Of a stretch of 64,000 bases of DNA, positions 26,972-38,519 are shown piece by piece. Source of the DNA: Anastatus disparis (taxonomy: Eukaryota; Arthropoda; Insecta; Hymenoptera; Eupelmidae); the NCBI GenBank assembly GCA_017163975.1, contig JAFFSR010000004.1, positions 1,550,001 through 1,614,000 of the forward strand. Direction: 5' to 3'. Below the pieces are notes generated by a model. It ran no database searches and was not told the DNA's origin. It saw only the letters and a list, made by a program, of their open reading frames with translations. The first letter of the stretch is position 1. Each line of letters begins with the position of its first letter. Made by a program: the position numbers and the translations under genes.

Positions 26972-27848
26972 ATTTTCCTTCATACCCGTGCCGGAACTTC
27001 GCCTAAAAGTGCCTCTCGTGCGGCAGGGAACGGGCAAATTACATTTGTGATTTTCTTTACAGTCACATGCTCAGAAGCCACTGCGCACCTTCATACTACA
27101 ACAGTTTCGGTCGCTTCACTGTCTGCTGCATGTTCCGACTATATCTATATATACTCAGTATGTCTAACCTCTGTTATTATACATCAAACATCGTTAGACA
27201 TAACTGTTAAAATTATGAAATACACACACACATGATAATTACACACGTTTTTTTTATATGAATTATCATTAGAATATTTACTGTATATCCTATGTTATCA
27301 GCTATAGGATACACATGTTCCGTTTTTTCACATTTCTTTCATGCATACACAATTTTTTTTAACTCGCGATATTTTTTTCACGACACTCACAACACGCTTT
27401 TAGACACTTCAGAAATTAAAACACAAATAAAATTCTTAAATATTCATGTTCTTTCATGTATTTTTTTGTTTCATTACACATTTTATTTATTTGAAATATT
27501 AAATAAAACGAATTATTTATTTTCGATTCTTTCTTTCTGTCTTTCTCTCTCTCTTTCACGCTCTCAACATATGCTATAGCTGCTTACGCATGCGCGCTAC
27601 AACAAACTAAAGCATCAAATGACTTTTCACTCAAAGTCGTTTTCGATGTATTTTTTTACTTAAAAATGGATTTTTATCTTTTTGGGATGGCGAAGTTCCG
27701 GCCGGGCATGAAGGAAAATCGTATACGCTCCTCGGCACGAAAAAGGCTCATCATATGCGCGTGTTTTGCTTTGCTCGGCTGACGCCTCGCAAAGCAAACT
27801 TACACGCGCATGGAATGAGCCTGTTCCGTACCTCGGAACGTAATATAC
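26972..27848. mobile_element. Non-autonomous element with TIRs and a terminal hairpin
   Basis: Left TIR 26,972-27,003 (ATTTTCCTTCATACCCGTG... GGAACTTCGCC) pairs with right TIR 27,689-27,719. Directly outside the right TIR lies an imperfect palindrome, 27,721-27,848. Its tip, TCGGCTGACGCCTC (27,775-27,788), is identical to the tip of the palindrome at 48,651-48,769 beside the tyrosine-recombinase element. The interior (about 0.7 kb) has open frames without recognisable domains and a CTTT-rich tract near 27,525-27,560. Its TIR start (TTTTC, then AT.CCC) and the motif GGCGAA also resemble the TIR of the larger element. It is inferred to be a small relative of that element. Confidence 0.7.
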
Positions 27849-28206
27849 TATTGTATTTAAGAAAAATTAATAAGAATACTAAAACATCCATTCTGATTCT
27901 AATAAGTTAATCATGATTATTGTAAATGTTGAAAGGTTGTTAGATATACAAAAGTAAAAATGACTTTTTATAAATAATTTTTAATTTACTCGATTTGATA
28001 AAACTAAAACAGATGTGCAATATTGTTCTAAAAAAATGATGATAAACTGCATAGTAACTGTTAACGTAAAATAAATCCCCGATTGAAAACTTTATTATAA
28101 CTGATAATTTAAAGATCAATTGATTTATTGATATAATTTAATCCCCTTCTAATAATCTAGATATCAATTGATTATCCGATAATAAATTTAATCAGCTTCT
28201 ATTAAC

Positions 28207-28214
28207 TATAAAAG
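28207..28214 (+). promoter_or_regulatory. TATA box of P3
   Basis: TATAAAAG about 80 bp upstream of the P3 start codon, in the same position as in the other peptide genes. Confidence 0.65.
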
Positions 28215-28293
28215 GTGAGTGTAGAACAAATCTGATCATTAGCAAAGTAACCTAAGCTTACTGAGTTTGTAAAATTATAAACAAAACCTCAAC

Positions 28294-28786
28294 ATGAACC
28301 AAACTCTTGCATACCTTTTGCTCGTAGTAGCAATCATTGTTTGTACTATGACTGGAACAGCCATCGCCGGTAAGTTGAACTGTATACATTTAACTATTAT
28401 ATTTGTTTATAAGAATATTAATTAAAAGAAAAGAGAAATTATTTACAACTTACAGTTTTGCAAATAATAACAATTTTTAATTTTTTTTTTATATATTTTA
28501 AAAAAAATTGAATATATGTAAATATACTAAACAAATATTTCTATGAATTATAATACATTAACTGCATAATTTATACAAAATTATTAAGGAATAGTGCTTA
28601 TAAAATATTTTTAAAAAATTGATTTTATAAAGAACAAAATAAAAAACTTTTATATATACATGTATTTTATAATGAAATAATTTTTGTTTTGCAGATAAAT
28701 GCAACAATGCTTGTGGAAAGTGCACGTGTATGGGTACTGCATGCGTCTGCCCCGATGGAAGTATATTCGACTCTAGAAAAATTTAA
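28294..28786 (+). CDS. P3: secreted six-cysteine peptide with C-terminal extension
   Basis: CDS join of 28,294-28,369 and 28,695-28,786. The leader is 25 residues, one Thr shorter than in P1, and otherwise nearly identical. The intron is 325 nt, phase 1 (GTAAGT...TTTGCAG). The mature part starts DKCNNACGKCTCMGTACVC and keeps the CX3CX2CXCX4CXCPDG pattern. The Lys and stop of P1 are replaced by nine further residues (SIFDSRKI and stop region), so the tail is longer and more basic. The non-cysteine positions differ from P1 while the leader and intron phase are kept, as in fast-evolving secreted peptide families. Function not recognised. Confidence 0.87.
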
Positions 28787-30275
28787 AATATTTAATTTAT
28801 TAATTACTTAAATTATATCAAAATGTGAATATTTACTCAAAATTTTTAAAATAAATTTTATTTTACATTTATCAAATTGAATATATTATTTATCTCAAAC
28901 CACCCAACTACCTTTAACTATTTAAGCTTTAGTACTTTAATTCAAAAAACAATTGAAAATTTTTACACAAAGAGAATTTTTTCACAAAATTTACAATGTA
29001 ACTCTACATAAAAATTATAATGATGTTTTTTTCTTAATTATTGTAATACCTAATAAATTTTAAAGAGCATTAATGTAAAAATTATTTTTGCATTAAAAAA
29101 CATTAATTTATCAAAGAAATTATGATTGAAAAGGATTAAAAGTATAAATAAACGAAATTTCGACTAAAATTAATTATTAAAGATCAAATAAAAATGAATT
29201 TAGACAGTATAGCCCAGGGAGTTTTATTTATTGATGCATAAAATTGTTATCGCTTGATTCGTGATCACAAACTTTATCTATTTTTATTATAAAGAGAACT
29301 TTAACGATGCATTTCTGTAAAGATTAAATAAAATAAATAAATGAGAAACAAATAATTTCATTAATTTTCATACGTTTTAAATTTCAACAGAAACATCATA
29401 TTTTAATTATCAGAAATCTTTCGTCGTTACTGTAAACTGATAAAAATATAAGAACATTTTATTTTATTAAAAATTTTATTTTGATTAATAATTTTTGTTA
29501 TAGAATAGCAAAAACGACTATACAGCTAATAAATAATAAGTTAGTTTTAATATATCATAAAGATGGTTATTTATGAAACAAAAATAGTCAGAGATATTTA
29601 TAAAAATAACCTATTGTCCATTATCATATATTTATAACACGTGACGTTATTTATGTATTTGTCTTCTTTTAGTATTTGAGACGTAATTAAAAATCTGACA
29701 AGGTCTGCGATGCGAGAAAATAAAATTTGGGTCTGTTAATTTGTACACAAGATCTGGAAGAAAAAATTTCAAAAGAAGAAATTCCAGAATCCGATTCATC
29801 AGTGACAGCAGTACCTTACTTACAGCTAAATTATTATTAAAAATCGTAAGATAAAATTCATTTAAATTTAAATTTGATAATTTTAAATAATAAAATTTTT
29901 CTATTACATCAAAAGAAACTGTGCAAATAATTGATGAACTTAGATGTTATAGCTTAATTACATCATCCAACAAATTTCATTCAGATCATTCGATGGCTTA
30001 CAGCATTGAAAACAAAGTATCTTCAAAAAACACAGTAAAAATTCAAAGAAATGTTATATTTAATTAAAAACTAATTAAAAATTAGAATATGTGAAATACA
30101 GATCTCATTTGTGTGATGATGAGCAGTAATTACTATTTACTAATTGCAGCCATAAAAATAATAAAAGCTATCGTAATGAATATATTGTAATAAATTATGA
30201 ACATACTGAATTACATTCAAGTTATTTAATAAATAAATGATGCTTAAACCATTAATCCGCAATATAACAAATCTA
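28787..30275. other. Gene-free AT-rich DNA
   Basis: No supported gene. A short hydrophilic open stretch at about 29,745-29,817 (DLEEKISKEEIPESDSS) looks exon-like but has no convincing splice sites on both sides. Confidence 0.4.
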
Positions 30276-30279
30276 TTAA

Positions 30280-30677
30280 GAGGAGGTCGAATATATCTGT
30301 CCTTTTCTAATCAAAGAATTGATTTTATTACAAAAACTAATAATTTTAGCAAAAAATGAAGAGAAAGCCGCATTTCGCATAAAAAAAGCAATATCTTCAT
30401 TGATAAGAAGGAATTAATTTTATCGCTTCATTTCCAAGAAAACCTTGAAAAACTTGAAACACAGAGGTTAGGGTAAACAATTTGGTTTTTCAAGATTTTC
30501 TTGAAATCGAAGCGATAAAATTAATTTTTTCTTATTAAAGAAAATTTTGCTTTTCCTGATACGAGATGCGCCTTTCTCTTTATTTTTTGCAAAAGTTATT
30601 AGTTTTTGCTAAAGTTATTAGTTTTTGCTAAAAATTAATTATTTGATTAGAAAAGGACAAAGATACGTGAGCTCCTC
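30280..30677. mobile_element. Foldback MITE with TTAA target duplication
   Basis: TTAA at 30,276-30,279 and 30,678-30,681 flanks ends reading GAGGAG on each strand. The arms, about 155-180 bp each, are imperfect inverted repeats (TGTCCTTTTCTAATCAAA; ATTAATTTTATCGCTTC), so the element would form one long hairpin. No ORF. The TTAA target suggests mobilisation by a piggyBac-type transposase (family knowledge). Confidence 0.8.
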
Positions 30678-30977
30678 TTAAGTTTTAATAAACTGATTAT
30701 TTTCAACGTGATATTTTATTTACTGGTCTTTGCTATTTCAATATCTTACAATTATGATTTAATTTACTTTAACTATAGTAAAAGAAATACCTTAAATTAT
30801 AAATAAATTGTCTAAAAAAATAGTTAAGTATAGAATTAAAAGAAAAAGTTCTCAACAATAATACAATATAACATAATTATAAAAATCCAAACTCAGTCAG
30901 CTACGTCCTCAATTCTCAATCACACATTTGATACAAATACTATTTCGAGAAAAAAATTACTTTTTTTTCAATCAATA

Positions 30978-31710
30978 TAGATGTGGGTATTACAGAGGAA
31001 TCGACGTATGATGAACTTTAAACTTATAAATTAAAGCTTATAGATAAAGAAAACTTATCACTTTTATTTTTAATAAAATATTTAAACATTCATTTACTAG
31101 AAAAAAATTAATTTAGCATTAATTATAGAATTAAATATAAGAAAAAATGAATTTAAAATAAAATGTATTTGTGGCTATTGCTGCGTCCGTGTTTCTAATG
31201 CTGCGTGCCAGTTACTACTAACACTTTTACATATTACGTTCGAAAAGTTGAGCTTAGGTTAACCACATGTTATAATAATAAAAGGATGCCATAGAAATTC
31301 ATATTTGGTGATTTTAATGACGCATAATACTAAGGTGTAAAATTAAAATATTAAATATGTGCTAGGTGAAATTTCCAAAAAATATATAATAAGCAAAGAT
31401 ATATTTTATTTAATAATGATCTTATTTTACATAAGAAAGAATAAAAACAGAAAATATTGTCAAATTTAGGATGCGTACGTGATCGCGATTTTACGAAATT
31501 TATCAAGATTTTAGAACAGTTGAATTTCAAATAACCAATATTAAATATTTTTAGACTTTTTTTGTGAGATATATTTTTTAAAATATTAAATAATACTTAT
31601 AATATTTGATTATGCATTCAAATATTATTTATGGATTCAAAAAAAATTATTTTTACTAATTTTATATGAAAAAACCATAACTGGCACCTCCGTAGCAATA
31701 CCCACATCTA
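30978..31710. mobile_element. Possible DNA element with TAGATGTGGGTATT termini
   Basis: TAGATGTGGGTATT at 30,978 recurs inverted at 31,697-31,710. An internal stretch at about 31,168-31,215 (GGCTATTGCTGCGTCCG, CGTGCCAGTTACT) resembles the right end. No coding capacity and no clear target duplication. Confidence 0.4.
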
Positions 31711-32209
31711 CCCTAAATATTAAAAATTTCTTATTATATTAAGTACGTAAATAATTCGATATCAGTTAATATAGCTACGTGCATTTGTTCTAATATTTGA
31801 AAAATTACAAATTTATCTTGAATGTTTTAATAGTAACATGAAGTCATTAAAAAGTATTATTTTTTATATTCATATATTAAAAATAGCTTACCACTCTAAA
31901 TAAACTTTTCAATAAGTTTTTTGAGCATGTATTTAAAAGTGAAAATTTTGATTGCAGTTTGTTTTTTTAAAATAATATTGAGTACAATAAGAGTAATATA
32001 ATAGAAAATTAATCGAATTATTAATTTATATAAATTAATAAATTCTAATGTTTATCTTTATCTTGATACACATATCAAATAATTATGGGAAAAAAACGCA
32101 ACATTATATTCTCAATAGAATTAATTTATTTATAATCAGATCTTAAATATAATAATTTGAATATAACGTAATTTATTTAGTTATAAAATAGATCACTAAT
32201 ATCTTGAGA

Positions 32210-33428
32210 TCACTTCCCATCAGGGCAAACACAACGATTTCCCAAACATTTGCAATCACCACAAGCACCGCTGCATTCTTCGTGATCTGAAAAAAGTTAA
32301 TTAAATTAAAAATTTTTAAATAAATAGGAACATAAAAATTTTTAATTTTTATGGTATTTACATTAAAAAAGTATAGTAGTGGTAAATGATTCATATGGTA
32401 GTGGTAAATGATTCATATAGTAGTGGTAAATGATTCATATAGTAGTATTAATTGATTCATGCATTTTCATTAAAAAGACTTGATTTGTTTCTTAAAAATG
32501 TATTTTAACTTCAATAAATTATTTATAAAACTTTTAAAGAATGCCGAAATTTGTCTAATTAAACGAAACGTTTCTGCTATCACTTTAATGGCTCATTATT
32601 GACGTACCTACTTTAGATATTTAGATTAAATTCTTGATATATTAAATATGATTATATGATAATAATATAATATGATATCTTAATTATTATGACATCTTAA
32701 TCATCTCGATCTCCTTCAGAAATTATTCAATGTGATTTTTTTAAGAGGCAGTCGGATCGATTTCAACATATCGGATCAAGAGAGAGAAATAAATATTTCT
32801 CATAGAATTAATTATTATTCATTCAGACAATCATTCAATCCAGAAATAATAATTTCTTTTTGCCATATTTACGTGGAATAAATACCAATACTTATGTTAT
32901 TTGAAAAATATAAAATATGATAATAGAATGATAATATAAAGAAAAGCTCGAATTCGCTATTAGTTATTATGTTTTCTCCTATATTTACTTGCACTGGTAT
33001 TTGTTTCACACAGTAATTTTCTGAATGAACAATGATTTATTGAATAGAAAGTACCAAATCTATTTTACTCTTGATTTTCACCCACCCCTCTTTTGTGTGA
33101 TGGCTGATGCGTATTAGAGACATTTATAGTGATAATAAAAATTAAATTCTTTTGAATGCAAAAAGATTATTGCCTTATCACAAATATTATGTAATGTAAA
33201 CAAAAAAATTACTGTAAAATTTTAAAAAAGTAACCGAAATAGATAATAGTTATATTCTTCCTTGAATTATAAAAAAAGTTTTTTTATGTGTAATTAATGT
33301 TTCTTATTTCAATTAATTTAGAAAATATAATTTTTAATAAATAACGTACCAGCAAAAGTTATTCCAGTCATGGTAAAAACAATAATTGCTACTACAAGCA
33401 AAAGGTATGTGGTTAAGGTCTGGTTCAT
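32210..33428 (-). CDS. P4: secreted six-cysteine peptide, divergent paralogue
   Basis: CDS complement of join 32,210-32,286 and 33,350-33,428, giving 51 residues. Exon 1 encodes a 26-residue leader like that of P1 (ending TMTGITFA; Cys18 is Phe). The intron is 1,063 nt, phase 1, with donor GTACGT and acceptor TTTTTCAG. The mature peptide starts DHEECSGACGDCKCLGNRC and ends VCPDGK. It keeps all six cysteines but is acidic near its N terminus and two residues longer before the first Cys. It converges on P3 with about 3.4 kb between the stops, as P2 does on P1. Function not recognised. Confidence 0.85.
32373..32460. repeat. 22-bp tandem repeat in the P4 intron
   Basis: Four units of roughly AGTAGTGGTAAATGATTCAT, the last one degenerate. 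Confidence 0.85.
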
Positions 33429-33511
33429 TTTTAAGATTTGATTATGATTTTAATATCTTAGTAAAGCAAAGTTACTTTTGTTTATACTTAAAGACGCACA
33501 TTACGACTGCC

Positions 33512-33522
33512 TTTTTATATAT
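33512..33522 (-). promoter_or_regulatory. TATA box of P4
   Basis: TATATAAAAAG on the minus strand, about 85-95 bp upstream of the P4 start codon. Confidence 0.6.
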
Positions 33523-34534
33523 GATAGTAGTGTGAGATGAGTCATATGTAAATGTTGATTCTTTATCAAAACGTTACTTTATAATTAAATTATTTTTTTA
33601 AAAAGATAAGGAAAAATGAAATTTTTAATAAAACGGGGATTCACAATGTATGTATATATACAAGATAAATTGTTTATAGTAATGTAGTTTAAGCTAACAG
33701 TTTATTTGATTTTTCATAGCAGTTTGTTTTTTCGGAACAACATTGTAAACTCAATTTTATTAGGTAAAATTAAATTTTTCTCATAAATAGTACGTATTAA
33801 ATTATAAATATGACTTATAAGGAGAGTGTTTCACTTTCGGGTCACCGATTTTGCTCAAATTTTGAGAATGTTTTCTGTATGCAGAAATATGAAGAAAGCT
33901 AAAATTTTAAAGGCCAACGCTCAATTCCCTAGTTACAGACAATTGAAGAAAATCACTAAAAAAGCCCATGTGAAAAAATTATGTATAGGTTATACATAAT
34001 AGTTATGTATTGTTATACCCTGACCTTACTCCATAGAGTATAAGGTCATAGAGTGAATTACTATTACTGACTTATTGACTCGAAAGATGGCGTAACGTGG
34101 CAAATGAGTACGTTAGTTCAATTAAGAGTAAGACTCAAGGAGTTTTTAAATAAATAACACTTGTTTAATGATTTTAATGACTTTATTAAGATAGAATTCT
34201 AGGTTAAAATAGACTTTTGTGATAACGTTGATGCAAGACTCCTGCCAGATGATCTGTGCTCAAAATGCTGCTGCTTTTTTTTTTTTTTTTTTGTTCGAAG
34301 GGTCGAGGAGGGGAAATCTTCAAAAGACACCCCCGTAGGGTTAGTGTCGGATTCACCCGCAGGTGCCTACCAACTAAAACCGCCACCCTGTAGGTTACCA
34401 ACCAAAATGGTTATGAACCTTAAGAAGAAGAAAATTGAGAGACAACGGTGGCTCATACAGCGGGCACTGTATGGCACTCGCGCAAATTGCGAAACACGAA
34501 AATAGACTGTTTAAAGTCAGTTAGTGAAGAAGGG

Positions 34535-36600
34535 TTATGGAGACCGAATCAGAGAGCATGGCCTTCTGAATCGATCGTTGGATTTACGACGGTAATTTAC
34601 AAGAAATTTTATGCTAGGATTGCTGTGTTTAGAGATAGAGAGACGGAGATTCGCAGCGTGTTTGTTCGCTGTTTCTGGAATTGAGTCGATACCAGTTTCT
34701 TTTAAGATTTGATTATTTCGAATAAACCAGGGGATCTGAAGAGAGGAGCGCAGGAGGCGCATGTAGGTGCCTTGGAGTTTAGCTATACGGTTAGGGTTTG
34801 CTGATCCCCAAATTGGGATCGCGTAAGTGCAAATACTGCGGATAATGGCATTAAAAGCGTGGGCTTTTGTTTTCTTAGTTAGTGATTTATTATTGAAGAA
34901 AGGCTTTAAGGCAGCATAAGCACCTTGGCATTTGGCTCGGACTGAATCGATTTGTTTTTGCCATGTGAGTTTACGATCGAAGGTAACACCCAGGTATTTG
35001 GCTGAAGAACTCCAGTCAACACGATGGTTGTTAACTAGGAGATTTGAAGAAGTACGATTTCGTCGAGAGAAGAATATGGCAACAGATTTGGATTCGTTGA
35101 TTGCTGCTCTCCAAGTGTGGTACCATCTTACCACTTCTGGGGTGAATTTGTTTAGTACGGAGGAGCGATGAGTGATAACTTTTGAAGTATAAATGAGGGC
35201 TGAGTCGTCGGCATATTGAGCAACTAGAACTTTATTGTCCTTGGGGTAGTCGTAAGAGAATATATTAAAGAGAGGAGGAGATATTTTCGAACCTTGGGGA
35301 ACCCCTGCAGTTATGGGTCTGGGAGAAGAGAGAGACTTACCCACACGGACCCGAATGGTCCTGTCTGTGAGATAGGATTTGATGATGCCTATGAGGTAGT
35401 GTGGAAATTCTAGTTTAATGAGTTTGTAGATCAGACCTTCGTGCCAGACTCTGTCGAAGGCTTGTTTTACATCTAGCAAAAGCATGCTGGTATGTTTTCT
35501 CTTGTTGAGGTTATCGGCTATGAACTCCGACACACGGAGGAGTTGGTGAACTGAACCGTGTTTCCTACGGAATCCATGTTGAAATTCGGGGACGATACTT
35601 CTTTCGTCGACGAATTGGTCAATACGACAGCGTATGACCTGTTCAGCAATTTTACTTAAGGAGGAGAGTAGACTGATGGGTCGATAGCTAGATGCAGAGC
35701 TTAAGGGCTTACCGGGTTTAGGAATTAGGATAACTATTGCTTCTTTCCAAGCTTTGGGAAAGTATCGTAATCTCAACATTGCATTGACAATGTTGGTAAT
35801 AGCGACAATGTGTTTACGGGGAAGAATTTTGAGGACTCCGTTTCCAATGCCATCAGAGCCTGGAGCTTTTCTATTTTTTAGGGAGCGAATGATTTTTGAG
35901 ATTTCATGGGGAGAAGTGTGTTGGAATTCGGCGTCAGAAAATTGAAATTCATGCACAGTCTCAGTAACGTGCTCGTGGAAAAGAGAGGTTTCGTTCGAAC
36001 TGGGGAGTGGAGAGCATTGTTCTTCTAGAGAGTCCGCGAAGATTTCAGCTTTCTCTTCATCAAGAGAGTAGGAGATATTGTCTCTTTTTAAAACAGGTAA
36101 ATGGGTTTTGCGATTGCAGAGGGATTTGATAATTTTCCAATTACTTTTAGGGTTGGCCTCGGCTTCAGCTATATAGTTTTCGAAGGCAAGGTCATTTGTT
36201 TCTTTAAGAGCTGAGGTGAGTTCTTTTTGGATAGCGTTTAAGCGAGTACGATGTATGGGGTTTCGATAAGTTTGCCAGAGTTTACGGATTCTATTTTTAG
36301 TTGCGATTAGCTTTTTTGTAGAGCTGGGAAGGTTAGTTTTGCGGGGTTTGGGAGTAATGGATGAGCTGGCCTTTTCTATTGAGTTGGTTACCTTGTTTGT
36401 GAGATTCAGGATGGCTGCATCGATATCTTCGATGGAGTGTATCTGACTGCATTTGAAGTCGGATGTTTCGAGAATGTATTTTAGATGAAGGAAATCTATG
36501 CTTGTTTTGGTGGGGGGATTGAGGGTAGGATTTATTGGTATTTCGATATATACCGGATTGTGGTCTGAATTTAACTCTGCGCAAGTCCAAGGGTCCTTGA
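34535..36600 (-). pseudogene. LINE ORF2, C-terminal part: reverse transcriptase
   Basis: The open frame runs unbroken from about 36,600 down to the stop at 34,535 (I checked 36,559-35,956 codon by codon). It holds the end of the endonuclease, a linker and the RT. RT landmarks in order are: RSLKNRKAPGSDG; VILIPKPGKP with YRPISLLS; LLLDVKQAFDRVWHEGLIYK; ITAGVPQGSKISPPLF; and the catalytic QYADDSALIY. A C-terminal region with HAFNAIIRSICTYAIPIWG follows, as in Jockey-clade elements. It would copy the element's RNA by target-primed reverse transcription. The upstream endonuclease is in another frame because of a slip in the CT run near 36,605, so this copy cannot make one ORF2 protein without frameshifting. 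Confidence 0.9.
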
Positions 36601-38519
36601 TCGAGAGAGATATTTTTCGTGAGAAAAATATCTAAAATTTCTGGTTGATGATGAGTAGTACCAGGGAAGTGTGTTGGGGAGGCAGGGGCCTCGATAGAGA
36701 AATTGTGGCGAAGGTGTAAACTCCAGAGAGAGTTTCCTTTAGTGTTGTTTGAGAGACAACCCCAATGCTTGTTTTTGGCATTCAGGTCTCCAGCAACGAC
36801 GGTGGGAGTATTTGAATCAAAAAGTAGGGGGATCTCGGACATATTATTGGTGTTTGGGGGAGAGTAAAGAGAGAAGATACGAAGGGACTTATTTGCGAAT
36901 TCGGTTTGAATGCCAACCACTTCGCAAGTGATGGCCGTATTGATGCTGATAGGTTTGTGACGAATAGAATTTCTAACAAGAACAGCGACGCCCCCTCCTT
37001 GTGAGTTAGGGCGATCTTTTCTGTATATTGTAAAGTTGGGTATGAATAGGTTCTTATTAGGATTTAGGTGAGTCTCGGTTATGCAGGCAACATCGATGTG
37101 GTTAGACTCGAAAAGGGCCTCGAGCTCTGTAACTTTCGTTCTATTTTGCGACAGAATGCTGTTAGCATTCCAAGTAAGGATTTTGAGGGGTTCGTCTTTA
37201 TTGACTGATGATTGGAAGCAAGGAGTCGAAGAAGTTACGAAAAAGCTGCTCGAGAAGTTGAGCTTTTGGGTTTTGGCTTGGACCACCTTGGGCAGATTCG
37301 ACCCCGGGGCTGGCTGTGTTGGAGGTTGGGACCGAAGTTGTGGCTGAGATACATTTTGTGGACGAGAGGCAGGCTGGGAGCTGGCCATCTTGGCATAGCT
37401 AACGTTGGGGTTTCGGAGGAGGGGTTTTCTAATAGGCGTATTAGGGGTTGGTTGAATTCTGGGGGGATTTTGTTGGGGTCTTATCGGAACTTTGGGACAG
37501 CCACCATAGGTGGCTCGATGCGGGCCTTGACAATTGGCACAGAGTGGAGTAGCGTTTGGTTGATCCTTGGTACGGCAGGAGGCAGTAGCATGATTTCGAG
37601 AGCAGAAGGCACATCGCCAGTCTGCGTAACAGTAGTTTGCTGTGTGGAAGTATCCAAGACATCGGCGGCATATGGGGGTTGCGTTTGTTTTACGTTTGGA
37701 TTCTACAGTTATGCTCAAACCCTGTAGGTTACTCAAGTTAAAGATTGTTTTGGCTGATGGGGCGGATGGATCGAGATGAACTTCGACTAAAGGCCAGATT
37801 CTATCTCCTCTCTTCATTCTGTAAACGCTTTTAACTGCGGGAATTTTAGTAGTAAGCTCGTCTAGTATGTCTTTTTCTGGTATTGTTTCCGTGTCTCCTC
37901 TGATGATAACGATGAGGTCTTTGTCTTCTTCCAATTGATTGGTGGTGTATTGAATTTTCTTTTTATCGAATTGGGCGGTAAGTGTACGAAAATCGTTTAC
38001 TGTTTTAGGATAAATCATGACTGATTTGGAGGTGTTCTTTGCTTTGCGGATTTCGATGTCGGAAGAATTGATTTTGGCGTTGATTTGTGGCCAAAGTTCT
38101 TTGTTAAGGATGCAGATAGGAGGGGGACTACGTTTTGAATTAGAGTTTTCCTCTTCTTCTTCTTCTGAAGAAGAGTCAGAAGACTCTGAGGGGGTAGCAT
38201 CGCGTCGGCGTTTGTTTGGGTAGTTTATTTGGGAGTTGTGAGAAGGGGACTGTATTTGTGTGTTGGTTGCAGTTTTAACTGCAGGATTTTTTAAAGTATT
38301 ATTGTTATTTTGTATACTTACGTGAGAGGTTTCAGCGGATGTAGGGTTAGCTGTTTCCTTGTTAGGTAACGATGATGTTTCCATTTTATCAGAGTGATTT
38401 GGGCAGAGCCTTTGCAAGGCTGCTTCTAAAGTGGTTAAGGTGTGTCGGCACTGGTCGATGGCTTGCACCAGTTGCTCCATTGAGAGAGTATTTGGATCAG
38501 AGAGTAGCTCAAGATTCAT
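36333..38519 (-). CDS. LINE gag-like ORF1 read through into the endonuclease
   Basis: A 728-codon frame starting at an ATG. Residues 1-280 are hydrophilic, with a Ser/Glu-rich stretch near 115-125 and a nucleic-acid-binding-like region. About 285-345 hold CCHC-type zinc knuckles (CRRCLGYFHTANYC, CAFCSRNHATASC, CANCQGPHRATYGGC). The proline-rich stretch after them leads straight into an apurinic-type endonuclease from about residue 444 (LKILTWNANSILSQN; CITETHLNP; GGGVAVLVRN; VAGDLNAKNKHWG). After about residue 637 the frame is wrong: the frameshift near 36,605 produces a meaningless tail to 36,333. Gag and endonuclease are normally separate ORFs in Jockey elements. The uninterrupted fusion is either family-specific or caused by a second indel. 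Confidence 0.85.
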   Translation of the reverse strand: MNLELLSDPNTLSMEQLVQAIDQCRHTLTTLEAALQRLCPNHSDKMETSSLPNKETANPTSAETSHVSIQNNNNTLKNPAVKTATNTQIQSPSHNSQINYPNKRRRDATPSESSDSSSEEEEEENSNSKRSPPPICILNKELWPQINAKINSSDIEIRKAKNTSKSVMIYPKTVNDFRTLTAQFDKKKIQYTTNQLEEDKDLIVIIRGDTETIPEKDILDELTTKIPAVKSVYRMKRGDRIWPLVEVHLDPSAPSAKTIFNLSNLQGLSITVESKRKTNATPICRRCLGYFHTANYCYADWRCAFCSRNHATASCRTKDQPNATPLCANCQGPHRATYGGCPKVPIRPQQNPPRIQPTPNTPIRKPLLRNPNVSYAKMASSQPASRPQNVSQPQLRSQPPTQPAPGSNLPKVVQAKTQKLNFSSSFFVTSSTPCFQSSVNKDEPLKILTWNANSILSQNRTKVTELEALFESNHIDVACITETHLNPNKNLFIPNFTIYRKDRPNSQGGGVAVLVRNSIRHKPISINTAITCEVVGIQTEFANKSLRIFSLYSPPNTNNMSEIPLLFDSNTPTVVAGDLNAKNKHWGCLSNNTKGNSLWSLHLRHNFSIEAPASPTHFPGTTHHQPEILDIFLTKNISLDQGPLDLRRVKFRPQSGIYRNTNKSYPQSPHQNKHRFPSSKIHSRNIRLQMQSDTLHRRYRCSHPESHKQGNQLNRKGQLIHYSQTPQN

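Noticed and set aside
27292..27579. 95-codon open frame inside the 27-kb element
   Set aside because: Low complexity with a CTTT-rich end and no domain; it does not look like a transposase.
36749..38223. Several plus-strand open frames (60-171 codons)
   Set aside because: Antisense or shifted shadows of the LINE gag/endonuclease frame.
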